Part shown: piece after piece, positions 45,361 to 52,947 of the stretch | Numbering within the stretch: the first letter of the stretch is position 1 | Layout: every line of letters starts with the position of its first letter | Assembly (NCBI GenBank): GCA_002305545.1 | Contig: DBRG01000013.1 | Location: forward strand, 1-64,000 | Length of the DNA: 64,000 nucleotides | Direction of reading: 5' to 3' | DNA from: Bacteroidales bacterium UBA1374 | GTDB taxonomy: Bacteria > Bacteroidota > Bacteroidia > Bacteroidales > UBA932 | Program-made: the position numbers and the translations under genes | Notes under the pieces: model-generated | The model's input: only the letters and a program-made list of their open reading frames with translations | Told to the model about the DNA's origin: nothing | Databases searched by the model: none

Positions 45361-46624
45361 GTTTTGACAGTCCCATCCCGTTAGATCCTTTGATCAAAAC
45401 CGTTGCTCCCTCCAGTGGACGCCGGCCCAGGTGCATGATCAGGTCTTCTACCCTGGCAAAGCACATTCCCGCAGCCCCAAGATCCTGCACGGCTTTTGAA
45501 AATAGCGGTCCTACCCAGAACACCTGGTCAAGTCCCATCTGTTCCACCTGCTCTACAATGCCCCGGTGGGATTTATGCGCATAAGCCCCCAGTTCCAGCA
45601 TATCTGCCAGGATGGCGCATTTTTTCCCTTCGCGGATCGAATCCAGGTTTTTCAAAGCCAGTGACATGCTCACGGGATTGGCATTGTATGCATCTGCTAT
45701 AAGTGCATTGCGCCCGGTTTTGATCCATTGTGAACGGTTGTTGGACGGGATGTAGCTGGCAACGGCTTCTGCGGCCCTAGTGTTTTCAATTCCGTAATAC
45801 CGGGCCACTGCCAGGGCTGCCAGTACATTTGGTGTATTGTATAACCCGGCCAGGTGCGTTCTGATTTGCGGATAACCTGACACTGTGATAACCAATACAC
45901 CATCCTCCAGTGAGGTATGTAATGGTTGTTTGCTTATTCCGTAAGGTATGACGTGATCGCGGATCGTTCTATGCTCCAGCATTTCCGTTAACACGGGATC
46001 ATCTGCGTTGTAGAAAATGGTTCCCGCATGGGCGTTCAGGTAATCATACAAAGCCCCTTTACATTGTTTAACCCCTTCCAGGTTACCGAATCCCTCCAGG
46101 TGAGCTCCGGAAATATTGGTTATCAGGCCGGCATTGGGCTTTACCATGTCTGTCAGAAAAGCTATTTCTCCCGGATGGCTTGCTCCCATCTCAAACAGTC
46201 CGGCTTCAGTTGTGGAGCCTATCTTAAGAAGGCTCAGCGGAACCCCTATATGGTTGTTCAGATTACCTTGCGTGGCCGTCACATTATAGCGTACAGAAAG
46301 CACAGCGTGAATGAGTTCCTTGGTGGTGGTTTTTCCGTTGGACCCGGTCAGGGCCAGGACCGGGCCTGTGAACCGGCTGCGGTGCACTGCGGCCAGTTGC
46401 TGTAAAGCCTTCAACACATCGGGTACTACTATACAGCGTGGATCGGTCCCCCGGTATTGATCTACCACAGCGTATGCTGCTCCTTTTTCCAGGGCCTGGG
46501 AAGCAAACATATTCCCGTCAAAACGTTCTCCCTTAAGTGCAAAAAACAGGCAACCCGGACGGATTTGCCGGGTGTCGGTGCATATATCGGGATGCTTTTC
46601 AAATAGTGCGACAAGACGATCCAT
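45338..46624 (-). CDS. murF: UDP-N-acetylmuramoyl-tripeptide:D-alanyl-D-alanine ligase
   Basis: This 428-residue cytoplasmic Mur ligase adds D-Ala-D-Ala to the UDP-MurNAc tripeptide. Motifs: GCLFFALKGERFDGN near residue 24, the ATP-binding GSNGKTTTKEL near 93, EMGASHPGEIAFL near 145 and DAYNANPVSM near 313. Length is slightly below E. coli MurF (452). It is downstream of dut (10-base gap) in the same direction and not in a dcw cluster. The 3' end overlaps the glycosyltransferase gene. Confidence 0.95.
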   Translation of the reverse strand: MDRLVALFEKHPDICTDTRQIRPGCLFFALKGERFDGNMFASQALEKGAAYAVVDQYRGTDPRCIVVPDVLKALQQLAAVHRSRFTGPVLALTGSNGKTTTKELIHAVLSVRYNVTATQGNLNNHIGVPLSLLKIGSTTEAGLFEMGASHPGEIAFLTDMVKPNAGLITNISGAHLEGFGNLEGVKQCKGALYDYLNAHAGTIFYNADDPVLTEMLEHRTIRDHVIPYGISKQPLHTSLEDGVLVITVSGYPQIRTHLAGLYNTPNVLAALAVARYYGIENTRAAEAVASYIPSNNRSQWIKTGRNALIADAYNANPVSMSLALKNLDSIREGKKCAILADMLELGAYAHKSHRGIVEQVEQMGLDQVFWVGPLFSKAVQDLGAAGMCFARVEDLIMHLGRRPLEGATVLIKGSNGMGLSKLIASGVC

Positions 46625-46634
46625 AGGCTAATGA

Positions 46635-47069
46635 TTATTTATGACCGGTAGATCCAAAACCACCTTTTCCCCTTTCTGTTTCTTCCAGTTGCTCCACGGG
46701 TTCCCATGCCACCCTCTGGTGTGAAGCCACTACCAGTTGTGCTATCCGTTCACCGGGCACGATCTCCGCTGCCTGGCCGGAAAGATTGACCAGAATGATG
46801 CCAATTTCTCCGCGATAATCGGCATCAATGGTCCCCGGACTGTTCAAAATGCCAATTCCCTTGCGGGCGGCCATTCCGCTGCGCGGTCTGACCTGCGCTT
46901 CATAGCCGGCAGGCAATTCAATGAACAAACCGGTCGGAACCAGGGCCCTTTCCAGTGGCTGCAATGTGATGATCCCGGGAATATGTGCCCGCAGATCCAT
47001 GCCCGCAGACAGGGGGGTTGCATACTCAGGCAGGGGGTAAGGAGAGTGGTTAATGATCTTGATTTTCAT
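46635..47069 (-). CDS. dut: dUTP diphosphatase
   Basis: This 144-residue enzyme hydrolyses dUTP to dUMP. All five trimeric dUTPase motifs are visible: SAGMDLRA near residue 22, PRSGMAARKG near 62, GTIDADYRGEIGI near 79, GERIAQLV near 104 and the C-terminal GKGGFGSTG, which folds over the active site of a neighbouring subunit. The ATG lies five bases behind TATATTTG. murF follows after 10 bases. Confidence 0.97.
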   Translation of the reverse strand: MKIKIINHSPYPLPEYATPLSAGMDLRAHIPGIITLQPLERALVPTGLFIELPAGYEAQVRPRSGMAARKGIGILNSPGTIDADYRGEIGIILVNLSGQAAEIVPGERIAQLVVASHQRVAWEPVEQLEETERGKGGFGSTGHK

Positions 47070-47074
47070 AAATA

Positions 47075-47082
47075 CAAATATA
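47075..47082 (-). promoter_or_regulatory. -7 element of dut-murF
   Basis: TATATTTG on the minus strand matches TAnnTTTG and ends five bases before the dut ATG. It is separated by 11 bases from the opposing cyclophilin element. Confidence 0.5.
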
Positions 47083-47093
47083 AAAAAAAACGC

Positions 47094-47101
47094 TACCTTC
47101 G
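47094..47101 (+). promoter_or_regulatory. near-match -7 element of the cyclophilin gene
   Basis: TACCTTCG is one base off the consensus and lies 37 bases upstream of the ATG at 47139, so this transcript would carry a leader. Confidence 0.4.
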
Positions 47102-47138
47102 CCTTCCGGAAAGCTTAGAAATAATCACGTTCAGCAAT

Positions 47139-47804
47139 ATGAAAAAAACTACGTTAATAATTCTGATTGGTATGAGTGTACTGTGCATGGAATCCTGTAA
47201 CAATACGGGCAAAAAAACCAAAGAAGCTACAGGAGCAACAGCAAATGAAACAACACAAGCCGCCCCGCAACCGGCTTTCGATTCGGCAACATTGTCCGCA
47301 GATCCTGTTTTTGAACTAAAAACGACCGAAGGATCCATGATCATCAGGCTGTATAGCGAAACACCCCAGCACCGGGACAATTTTGTAAAACTGGCATCCG
47401 AGCGCTTTTACGACAACATCCTGTTCCATCGTGTGATCAATGGCTTTATGATCCAGTGCGGTGACCCGGAATCTCGTACAGCCGCTGCAGGACAAAGGCT
47501 TGGATCGGGTGGACCCGGTTATACCGTACCCGCAGAATTCGTGACGGGACTGACCCATAAAAAAGGAGCGATAGCCGCTGCAAGGACAGGCGATGCAGTC
47601 AATCCGGAAAAGGCTTCTTCCGGCTCTCAGTTTTATATCGTACACAGCCCGGAAGCCTGCCGCCAGCTGGACGGTAACTATACGGTGTTCGGCGAAGTTA
47701 CGGAAGGAATCGAAGTCATTGACAAGATCGCTTCTGTTCCAACCGGAGCAGCCGACAGACCCGTCAAGGACGTGCGTATCATAAGCATCCTGCCAGTACT
47801 CTAG
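47139..47804 (+). CDS. cyclophilin-type peptidyl-prolyl isomerase, lipoprotein
   Basis: This 221-residue protein has a lipoprotein signal (MSVLCMESC, Cys near 20) and a Thr/Ala/Lys-rich linker to about residue 45. The cyclophilin domain follows: FKL-type entry FELKTTEGSMIIRLYSETPQH, FYDNILFHRVINGFMIQCGDP near residue 91 (catalytic Arg and ligand residues), GSQFYIVHSPEACRQLDGNYTVFGEV near 166. It should act in the periplasm or on a membrane surface. The frame is open far upstream within dut, but the ATG at 47139 starts the signal peptide. The stop overlaps the convergent lipoprotein gene by four bases. Confidence 0.93.
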   Translation: MKKTTLIILIGMSVLCMESCNNTGKKTKEATGATANETTQAAPQPAFDSATLSADPVFELKTTEGSMIIRLYSETPQHRDNFVKLASERFYDNILFHRVINGFMIQCGDPESRTAAAGQRLGSGGPGYTVPAEFVTGLTHKKGAIAAARTGDAVNPEKASSGSQFYIVHSPEACRQLDGNYTVFGEVTEGIEVIDKIASVPTGAADRPVKDVRIISILPVL

Positions 47805-48325
47805 TAGGATTCGTTTTTACCGCGACACTCAAAGGTATACGTTCTGGAAACGGCCAGAGGCATTTCGTATGCCTGGGCAACGGCATCTTCGGCTGTAAGG
47901 TACAAATGCACCGTGAACTTTACCGAACCCGCTTCCCGGGAAAGGTCCTGTGATAATTCCTGTTTTCTGGTAGCAAACTCTTCCTCAAAACTTTGCATTT
48001 CCAGGTCAAAGTTGGTCACAATGCTTGAAGTAAAACTGGCAATGCCTTTACCAACAGCATTTTCCATGGCTGCTTCCCGGGTGCTTCCCGAGCTGGTAAC
48101 CGTCCAGTCAAATTGAAAGTCTTTTTGAATGTCGTTTCGTTTCTGGGTAAGCATTTCAGCCAGCTCCCTAAGGCCGGGGGTGCTGGTTGAGGTTACTTCA
48201 CTAAATGTAATGTTGGCCCGGGACCCGAAATTGTACGTTGCGGGATAGCCCCCCTCTCCCTGGCACGAAACAGCCAGGATGCCTGTTGTCAATAAAAGAA
48301 TAAGTGTCCGGATCTTATGATTCAT
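47801..48325 (-). CDS. hypothetical lipoprotein
   Basis: This 174-residue protein has a lipoprotein signal (GILAVSC, Cys near 21). The mature part resembles a short secreted alpha/beta domain: a Thr/Ser-rich segment, a helix with AEMLTQKRNDIQKDFQF and then SFTSSIVTNFDLEMQSFEEEFATRKQEL. I do not recognise the family. The start ATG at 48325 shares four bases (ATGA) with the stop of the GH2 gene, so the two are translationally coupled; the upstream frame extension to 48367 is inside that gene. Confidence 0.75.
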   Translation of the reverse strand: MNHKIRTLILLLTTGILAVSCQGEGGYPATYNFGSRANITFSEVTSTSTPGLRELAEMLTQKRNDIQKDFQFDWTVTSSGSTREAAMENAVGKGIASFTSSIVTNFDLEMQSFEEEFATRKQELSQDLSREAGSVKFTVHLYLTAEDAVAQAYEMPLAVSRTYTFECRGKNESY

Positions 48326-50607
48326 GGCTTCAAAGTTACTGAAATATGCGGTTCGTTTCCATCCCACAGGGGTGTAAGCTGTAAAAGGGTAAAGGCTATG
48401 CCTGCCCTGAGGGGTGCTTCTGTCCGGAGTGTTTGCCCAATGTTTCCATCAACTTCTTCCCCTATGAGCCACATTTCCTGTCCCTCCAGGGTAAATACCA
48501 CCCGGCCCTTTGCCGATGGCACAGGGTGACCATGGTGGTCTACAGCTTTTGCGTAGACAAAGAGCAGATCGTTGGGAGCGGCAGGGATGTTGCCTGTGTC
48601 CAGATAGCACTCCACCGCAACCGCTTCACCGGGGGTATGAACGCTGTCGCGGGCACAAACCTCTTCCCCGCAGTATGCCTCGGCTTTCAGCCAGCCTTTT
48701 TCATATCGGGGTACAATAAAAGTAAAAGGCGGTTCCCTGCGTTCTACCAGTTTTCCGTTCAGCCACAATGCCACCTGCTCTGCGTTGCTCATCACCTGTA
48801 CTTTCACCGATGCGGTATCTGTTCCTTCCCAATAATCGGCAATAAAAACCATGGGGTGTTCCATGGGAGAACGTTGCGAGCGAAAGTAATGCCAGGAGTA
48901 TTTGGGGAGCCTTTCCAGGGACATGAGCCCCGAGGCTTCCAGGTCATCGGCATATCCCCTGTTGTAATCGAACATGACCCAGTAATTGTCGGCACAGGCT
49001 TCCACATTGTAATTGCTGCTATGCGCTTCCCTGATATTTGTGACCTGCTGCAGCAGGCGTTTCTGTCCATGTTCCCTGAGCTGGCGGCTGGACCGTTCGG
49101 CCGGTTGAAGGTTTTCCCAGTTTTGCTGGGCAAATCCTGCGTTCAATGCATAGTATTCCCAGTCCCCGTATTCAGAAACAATCAAGGGTTTAGGGGTTTT
49201 GACGGGCGGATGTCCCAGCCGGTGCTGTCTGGCCTGCAGGAAAATATCGTACCCGTATTCCTGCCAGCCGGCAGTATGAATGGGGACCGGCATTTCACTG
49301 CGGGAAGCTTCCAGTATCCTGTCTATGAAATCTTCACTCATCCACGATTCATTCAGGGATACTTCCCAGGCCAGTACACACGGGTGGTTACGGTCCCTGC
49401 GTATCATATCCCTCGCTGTTTCTATGACCTGTGCCTGAAAAGCCGGGTCGTCAGAAAAATATTGCCAGCCGGGGATAGCATCCAGCACAAACAATCCCAA
49501 CCGGTTACAGGCTTCCATGAAATCGGGGGATTGCGGATAATGAGACAGACGTACCAGGTTAAAACCGGCTTCCTTGATCTTTACGGCATCCCTCCATTGC
49601 GTGTTCCGAGGTACCGCATAACCTACATACGGATACTCCTGGTGGCGGTTTACCCCACGTAGAAAAGTCTTGTTCCCGTTGATAAATAGTTCCTCCCCCT
49701 GAAAAACCACTTCCCTGATCCCCACGGTGGTGCGCTGTGTATCAACGACCATGTTACCTCCCCCAGGGCCGGTCATAATGATTCGCGTTTCCAGATCATA
49801 GCAATAAGGGCGTTCCGGGCTCCAGAGTGAAGGCTGCTTCACCCTGAGCAAATCAAGGGCGGTACGGGACTGACCGCTTTCCAGGCGGATCTCCTGTCGA
49901 GAAAAGGCACACAGGCTGTCTTCGGCCAGGAGTGACTGTTCCAGTAGGAAGGTTTTTGCCTCGGCCCGGTCCTCATCTAGGGGGCTGTACCGGATATGTG
50001 TCCGGACCTCAATAATGGCCGAGTCCTGTGAAACAGCAGGGAAGGTAACCAGAACACCCCCGCCTGCCGGCGTATTTTCAAGAATGGGATCGGTTATGTG
50101 AAGCGGTGACTTTATGATCAGGCGGGCATCCCTGTAAAGCCCGCCATACATGTTGAAATCAAGCAATTCAATGGGTTTGGGGCCTGTTATGGGATTATCG
50201 TGGTTGTCCAGACGGAGTTTCAGTTCCGCCTGCCCGGAAAAATCCCCGTTTTCTTTCATCACCCGGGTAATGTCACAGACAAAAGGCAGGTATCCACCCA
50301 TGTGCCTGCCGGCATAATGGCCGTTCACCCATAGTTCAGCCACATTCATGGCTCCTTCAAAGCGAACCAGTACGTGTCTTCCCGGTGGAATATCCACCAC
50401 TTTCCGGTACCAGCAGATCCCCTGCCACTGATTGTTCACCACATAGGGTTCCAGCTGAGGGGTATGGGGAAGAAAAACTTCCCGGGTCGCCTCAGGCTCC
50501 TGGTCCTTCCAGAATTCCCACCCCGTATTCAGGTCCTGAACCTTAAAATAATCGGGTGTGCTGCACGACACGGCCAGTAATAACAGTATCCGGGTCAACT
50601 TCTTCAT
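48322..50607 (-). CDS. GH2 glycoside hydrolase, lipoprotein (beta-galactosidase/glucuronidase-like)
   Basis: This 761-residue lipoprotein (LLAVSC, Cys near 15) has the GH2 order: sugar-binding jelly roll (about 30-185), immunoglobulin-like domain (190-300), TIM barrel (305-590) and a C-terminal Ig-like part. The acid/base is E420 in VSLNESWM and the nucleophile E479 in VSEYGDWE. Specificity (galactose, glucuronic acid, mannose) cannot be read with certainty; the short size is unlike LacZ. The ATG lies four bases behind TACCTTTG. It is cotranscribed with the small lipoprotein downstream. Confidence 0.9.
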   Translation of the reverse strand: MKKLTRILLLLAVSCSTPDYFKVQDLNTGWEFWKDQEPEATREVFLPHTPQLEPYVVNNQWQGICWYRKVVDIPPGRHVLVRFEGAMNVAELWVNGHYAGRHMGGYLPFVCDITRVMKENGDFSGQAELKLRLDNHDNPITGPKPIELLDFNMYGGLYRDARLIIKSPLHITDPILENTPAGGGVLVTFPAVSQDSAIIEVRTHIRYSPLDEDRAEAKTFLLEQSLLAEDSLCAFSRQEIRLESGQSRTALDLLRVKQPSLWSPERPYCYDLETRIIMTGPGGGNMVVDTQRTTVGIREVVFQGEELFINGNKTFLRGVNRHQEYPYVGYAVPRNTQWRDAVKIKEAGFNLVRLSHYPQSPDFMEACNRLGLFVLDAIPGWQYFSDDPAFQAQVIETARDMIRRDRNHPCVLAWEVSLNESWMSEDFIDRILEASRSEMPVPIHTAGWQEYGYDIFLQARQHRLGHPPVKTPKPLIVSEYGDWEYYALNAGFAQQNWENLQPAERSSRQLREHGQKRLLQQVTNIREAHSSNYNVEACADNYWVMFDYNRGYADDLEASGLMSLERLPKYSWHYFRSQRSPMEHPMVFIADYWEGTDTASVKVQVMSNAEQVALWLNGKLVERREPPFTFIVPRYEKGWLKAEAYCGEEVCARDSVHTPGEAVAVECYLDTGNIPAAPNDLLFVYAKAVDHHGHPVPSAKGRVVFTLEGQEMWLIGEEVDGNIGQTLRTEAPLRAGIAFTLLQLTPLWDGNEPHISVTLKP

Positions 50608-50611
50608 AAGA

Positions 50612-50619
50612 CAAAGGTA
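50612..50619 (-). promoter_or_regulatory. -7 element of the GH2-lipoprotein operon
   Basis: TACCTTTG on the minus strand matches TAnnTTTG and ends four bases before the ATG at 50607, predicting a leaderless mRNA. Confidence 0.55.
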
Positions 50620-50632
50620 ATGGAATTTTACC

Positions 50633-50640
50633 TACTTTTG
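50633..50640 (+). promoter_or_regulatory. -7 element of the D,D-carboxypeptidase gene
   Basis: TACTTTTG matches TAnnTTTG and ends five bases before the ATG at 50646. Thirteen bases separate it from the opposing GH2 element. Confidence 0.55.
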
Positions 50641-50645
50641 ATACC

Positions 50646-51551
50646 ATGAAATTCTATCTGTCTGCCCTGCTTTCTGTCCTTTTACTCGCTTTCACATCCT
50701 GTGAAAAAACACCCATTCCCAATCCGGAACCAGACCACGACAAGCCGGTGTCCCTGGGTTTGAGCTGCCAGGGTGCGATTGTCATAGATGCAGCCAGCGG
50801 GGAAGCGCTGTACACCCATGGTTCCGATTACCCCCTTGTTCCGGCCAGCATGACAAAAGTGATGACAATGTATATTGTCTTTGACCATATAGAAAAAGGA
50901 TATTTGTCCCTGGACTCGCAGATTCCCATCAGTGCAAATGCAGCAGAACGCTCTGTGAATCCGGGTGAGTCCAATGTTCCCCTGAATCAATATCTCACGT
51001 ATTCTGTAGATGAAATGATCGGGGCTCTTTGTGTTGTATCGGCCAATGCCTGTGCGGTTGCCTTAGGGGAATACCTGTCCGGGGGCACAGAAACGGACTT
51101 TTCAGTTATAATGAACCGGTATGCCGATTCCCTCAAGCTTGAAGCCCGTTATTTCGATGCTGCCGGGATGTCTTCAAAAAACGAGATCACCCCGCGTTCC
51201 ATGGCTTTACTCACCCGTGAATTTATCCGCCGGTTCCCGGTGATCCTGGAGTACACCTCGCTCACGAGCCTGAATTTCAGGGGAACCGTATACGGGGCCA
51301 CCAACAATATGTTGCCGGGAAAAACCTACTATTATAACGGGTGCGACGGCTTCAAGACCGGGTATACCTCGGCGGCCGGCCTTTGCATTACGGCAACAGC
51401 GACCCTGGCAGACAAACGGGTGATTGCTGTTGTCATGAAAGCCCCTTCTTCCTATGCAAGGGCACAGGATGCGACACGTTTGATGGATTATGGTTTTACC
51501 ACGCTAATGAACAGGGTCGCTGTCTATGGCATCCAATCCTCGTTCCTGTAA
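50646..51551 (+). CDS. D-alanyl-D-alanine carboxypeptidase (S11, PBP5-type), lipoprotein
   Basis: This 301-residue protein has a lipoprotein signal (LAFTSC, Cys near 19). The serine D,D-carboxypeptidase core is complete: S68 and K71 in SMTK, SAN near residue 131 and KTG in FKTGYTS near 238. It trims the terminal D-Ala of peptidoglycan stems outside the cytoplasm. It lacks the extra C-terminal domain and amphipathic anchor of E. coli PBP5, the lipid anchor taking that role. The 3' end overlaps the TPR gene by 28 bases. Confidence 0.93.
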   Translation: MKFYLSALLSVLLLAFTSCEKTPIPNPEPDHDKPVSLGLSCQGAIVIDAASGEALYTHGSDYPLVPASMTKVMTMYIVFDHIEKGYLSLDSQIPISANAAERSVNPGESNVPLNQYLTYSVDEMIGALCVVSANACAVALGEYLSGGTETDFSVIMNRYADSLKLEARYFDAAGMSSKNEITPRSMALLTREFIRRFPVILEYTSLTSLNFRGTVYGATNNMLPGKTYYYNGCDGFKTGYTSAAGLCITATATLADKRVIAVVMKAPSSYARAQDATRLMDYGFTTLMNRVAVYGIQSSFL

Positions 51552-51751
51552 TCCAGGATACGTTTAATGGCTTCTGTTGCTTCGCGGGCAGCGTTGGATG
51601 CACCCAGTTCCATACATCTGGCGTAAGCATTCAGGGCTTTACCCCAGTTTTCCTGCTGGCGGTATAATCCGCCCAGCTTATACCAGGCAGTCTGGTCACG
51701 GGAGCCTTCGGTTGTTTTGACGTATTTTTCCAGTTCTTCTATAGTTTCCAT
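51524..51751 (-). CDS. small TPR-repeat protein at the end of the Rnf operon
   Basis: This 75-residue cytoplasmic protein contains about one and a half TPR units (AWYKLGGLYRQQENWGKALNAYARCMEL). The ATG at 51751 (METIEELEKY) is preferred over the one at 51793, which lies inside rnfA. It starts 10 bases after the rnfA stop and so belongs to the Rnf operon. TPR units bind other proteins; a role with Rnf is only contextual. Confidence 0.75.
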   Translation of the reverse strand: METIEELEKYVKTTEGSRDQTAWYKLGGLYRQQENWGKALNAYARCMELGASNAAREATEAIKRILDYRNEDWMP

Positions 51752-51761
51752 AGCTGTCCTT

Positions 51762-52361
51762 TTATACAATGCCTGAAAATCCCATAAAAGCAAGCGACAG
51801 GATTCCTGCCGTGATGAGCGATATGGGCACTCCCCTGAAAGGTTTTGGAATCCCTACAAGGTCCATCTGCTCACGCATGCCGGCAAAAATGATCAGGGCC
51901 AGGCCAAAGCCCAGTGCCATGGAGGCCGTGTAAACAAGGGATTGCGGTAAATCGAGCATATGCGGAGTCCCTCCAAAACTGAATTCTTTTGTCACCACCA
52001 GTATAGCTACACCCAGAACAGCACAGTTTGTAGTGATCAGCGGTAAAAAAATACCCAGGGCCTGGTAGAGTGCCGGAGAAATTTTCTTCAGGATGATTTC
52101 CACCATCTGCACAAGAGCTGCAATGACCAGGATAAAAGTCACTGTCTGCATGAAGGCTATGTTTAGCGGGTCTAAAATATAATACTGGACCAGGTAGGTG
52201 AACAGGGTTGAAAGGGTCATTACGAAAACCACAGCGGCAGCCATACCTGTGGCCGTTGATATCCGGTTGGATACGCCCAGAAAAGGACATATGCCCAAAA
52301 ATTGGTTCAACACAATGTTGTTGACAAAAACCGCCGATATAATGATGATTATGTATTCCAT
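51762..52361 (-). CDS. rnfA: Rnf complex subunit A
   Basis: This 199-residue membrane protein with about six transmembrane helices is subunit A of the Rnf ferredoxin:NAD+ oxidoreductase. Segments VNNIVLNQFLGICPFLGVSNR near residue 13 and TTNCAVLGVAIL near 108 are typical and contain cysteines for the buried iron-sulfur site shared with RnfE. It starts four bases after rnfE. In anaerobes Rnf couples reduced ferredoxin oxidation by NAD+ to export of Na+ or H+. Confidence 0.96.
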   Translation of the reverse strand: MEYIIIIISAVFVNNIVLNQFLGICPFLGVSNRISTATGMAAAVVFVMTLSTLFTYLVQYYILDPLNIAFMQTVTFILVIAALVQMVEIILKKISPALYQALGIFLPLITTNCAVLGVAILVVTKEFSFGGTPHMLDLPQSLVYTASMALGFGLALIIFAGMREQMDLVGIPKPFRGVPISLITAGILSLAFMGFSGIV

Positions 52362-52365
52362 ACCA

Positions 52366-52947
52366 CTAAGCCTTTTTTAACTTGTTGAACAACACCATAA
52401 GGTAACCCAGGGCTATGAAGGCGCCGGGGGCAAGGATAAAGACCAGAATGGCATCTCCTGGTATGATTTTAATACCAAATAAAGAGCCCGATCCAAGCAG
52501 TTCACGCACCGTTCCCAATACGGTAAGCGACAGGGTAAATCCCAGTCCCGAGCCCAGGCCGTCCAGGAAAGAATCAAACGGATTATTCTTGCTGGCAAAG
52601 GCTTCTGCCCTTCCCAACACGATACAGTTGACCACGATCAGGGGGATGAACAGCCCCAGTGTCTGGTATAGTGCCGGAACGTAAGCCTGCATGACCAATT
52701 GCACCACGGTGACAAAAACGGCTATTACCACCACAAAGGCAGGTATCCTGACCTTTGAGGGAACCAGACCTGCAACAAGGGAAATGACCAGGTTGGACAA
52801 CATAAGTACGAATGTGGTTGCCAGGCCCATGCTCATTCCGTTGATTGCAGAGGTGGATGTCCCCAATGTGGGACACATACCCAGCACAAGCACAAAAGTG
52901 GGATTTCCCTTTATTATGCCGTTAACTAAGGTTTTAAGCCTGCTCAT
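52366..52947 (-). CDS. rnfE: Rnf complex subunit E
   Basis: This 193-residue membrane protein is paralogous to RnfA, with six transmembrane helices. Typical segments are NPTFVLVLGMCPTLGTSTSAINGMSMGLAT-type sequence near residue 14 (Cys in GMCPTLG) and IVVNCIVLGRAEAFAS near 107. A clear Shine-Dalgarno sequence AAGGAGG (52960-52954) precedes the ATG, which shares four bases with the rnfG stop. Confidence 0.95.
   Translation of the reverse strand: MSRLKTLVNGIIKGNPTFVLVLGMCPTLGTSTSAINGMSMGLATTFVLMLSNLVISLVAGLVPSKVRIPAFVVVIAVFVTVVQLVMQAYVPALYQTLGLFIPLIVVNCIVLGRAEAFASKNNPFDSFLDGLGSGLGFTLSLTVLGTVRELLGSGSLFGIKIIPGDAILVFILAPGAFIALGYLMVLFNKLKKA

Noticed and set aside
48433..49662. 409-residue ORF antisense to the GH2 gene
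   Set aside because: Long frame without motif; composition is that of a shadow of the GC-rich third position in the GH2 gene, whose catalytic residues are intact.
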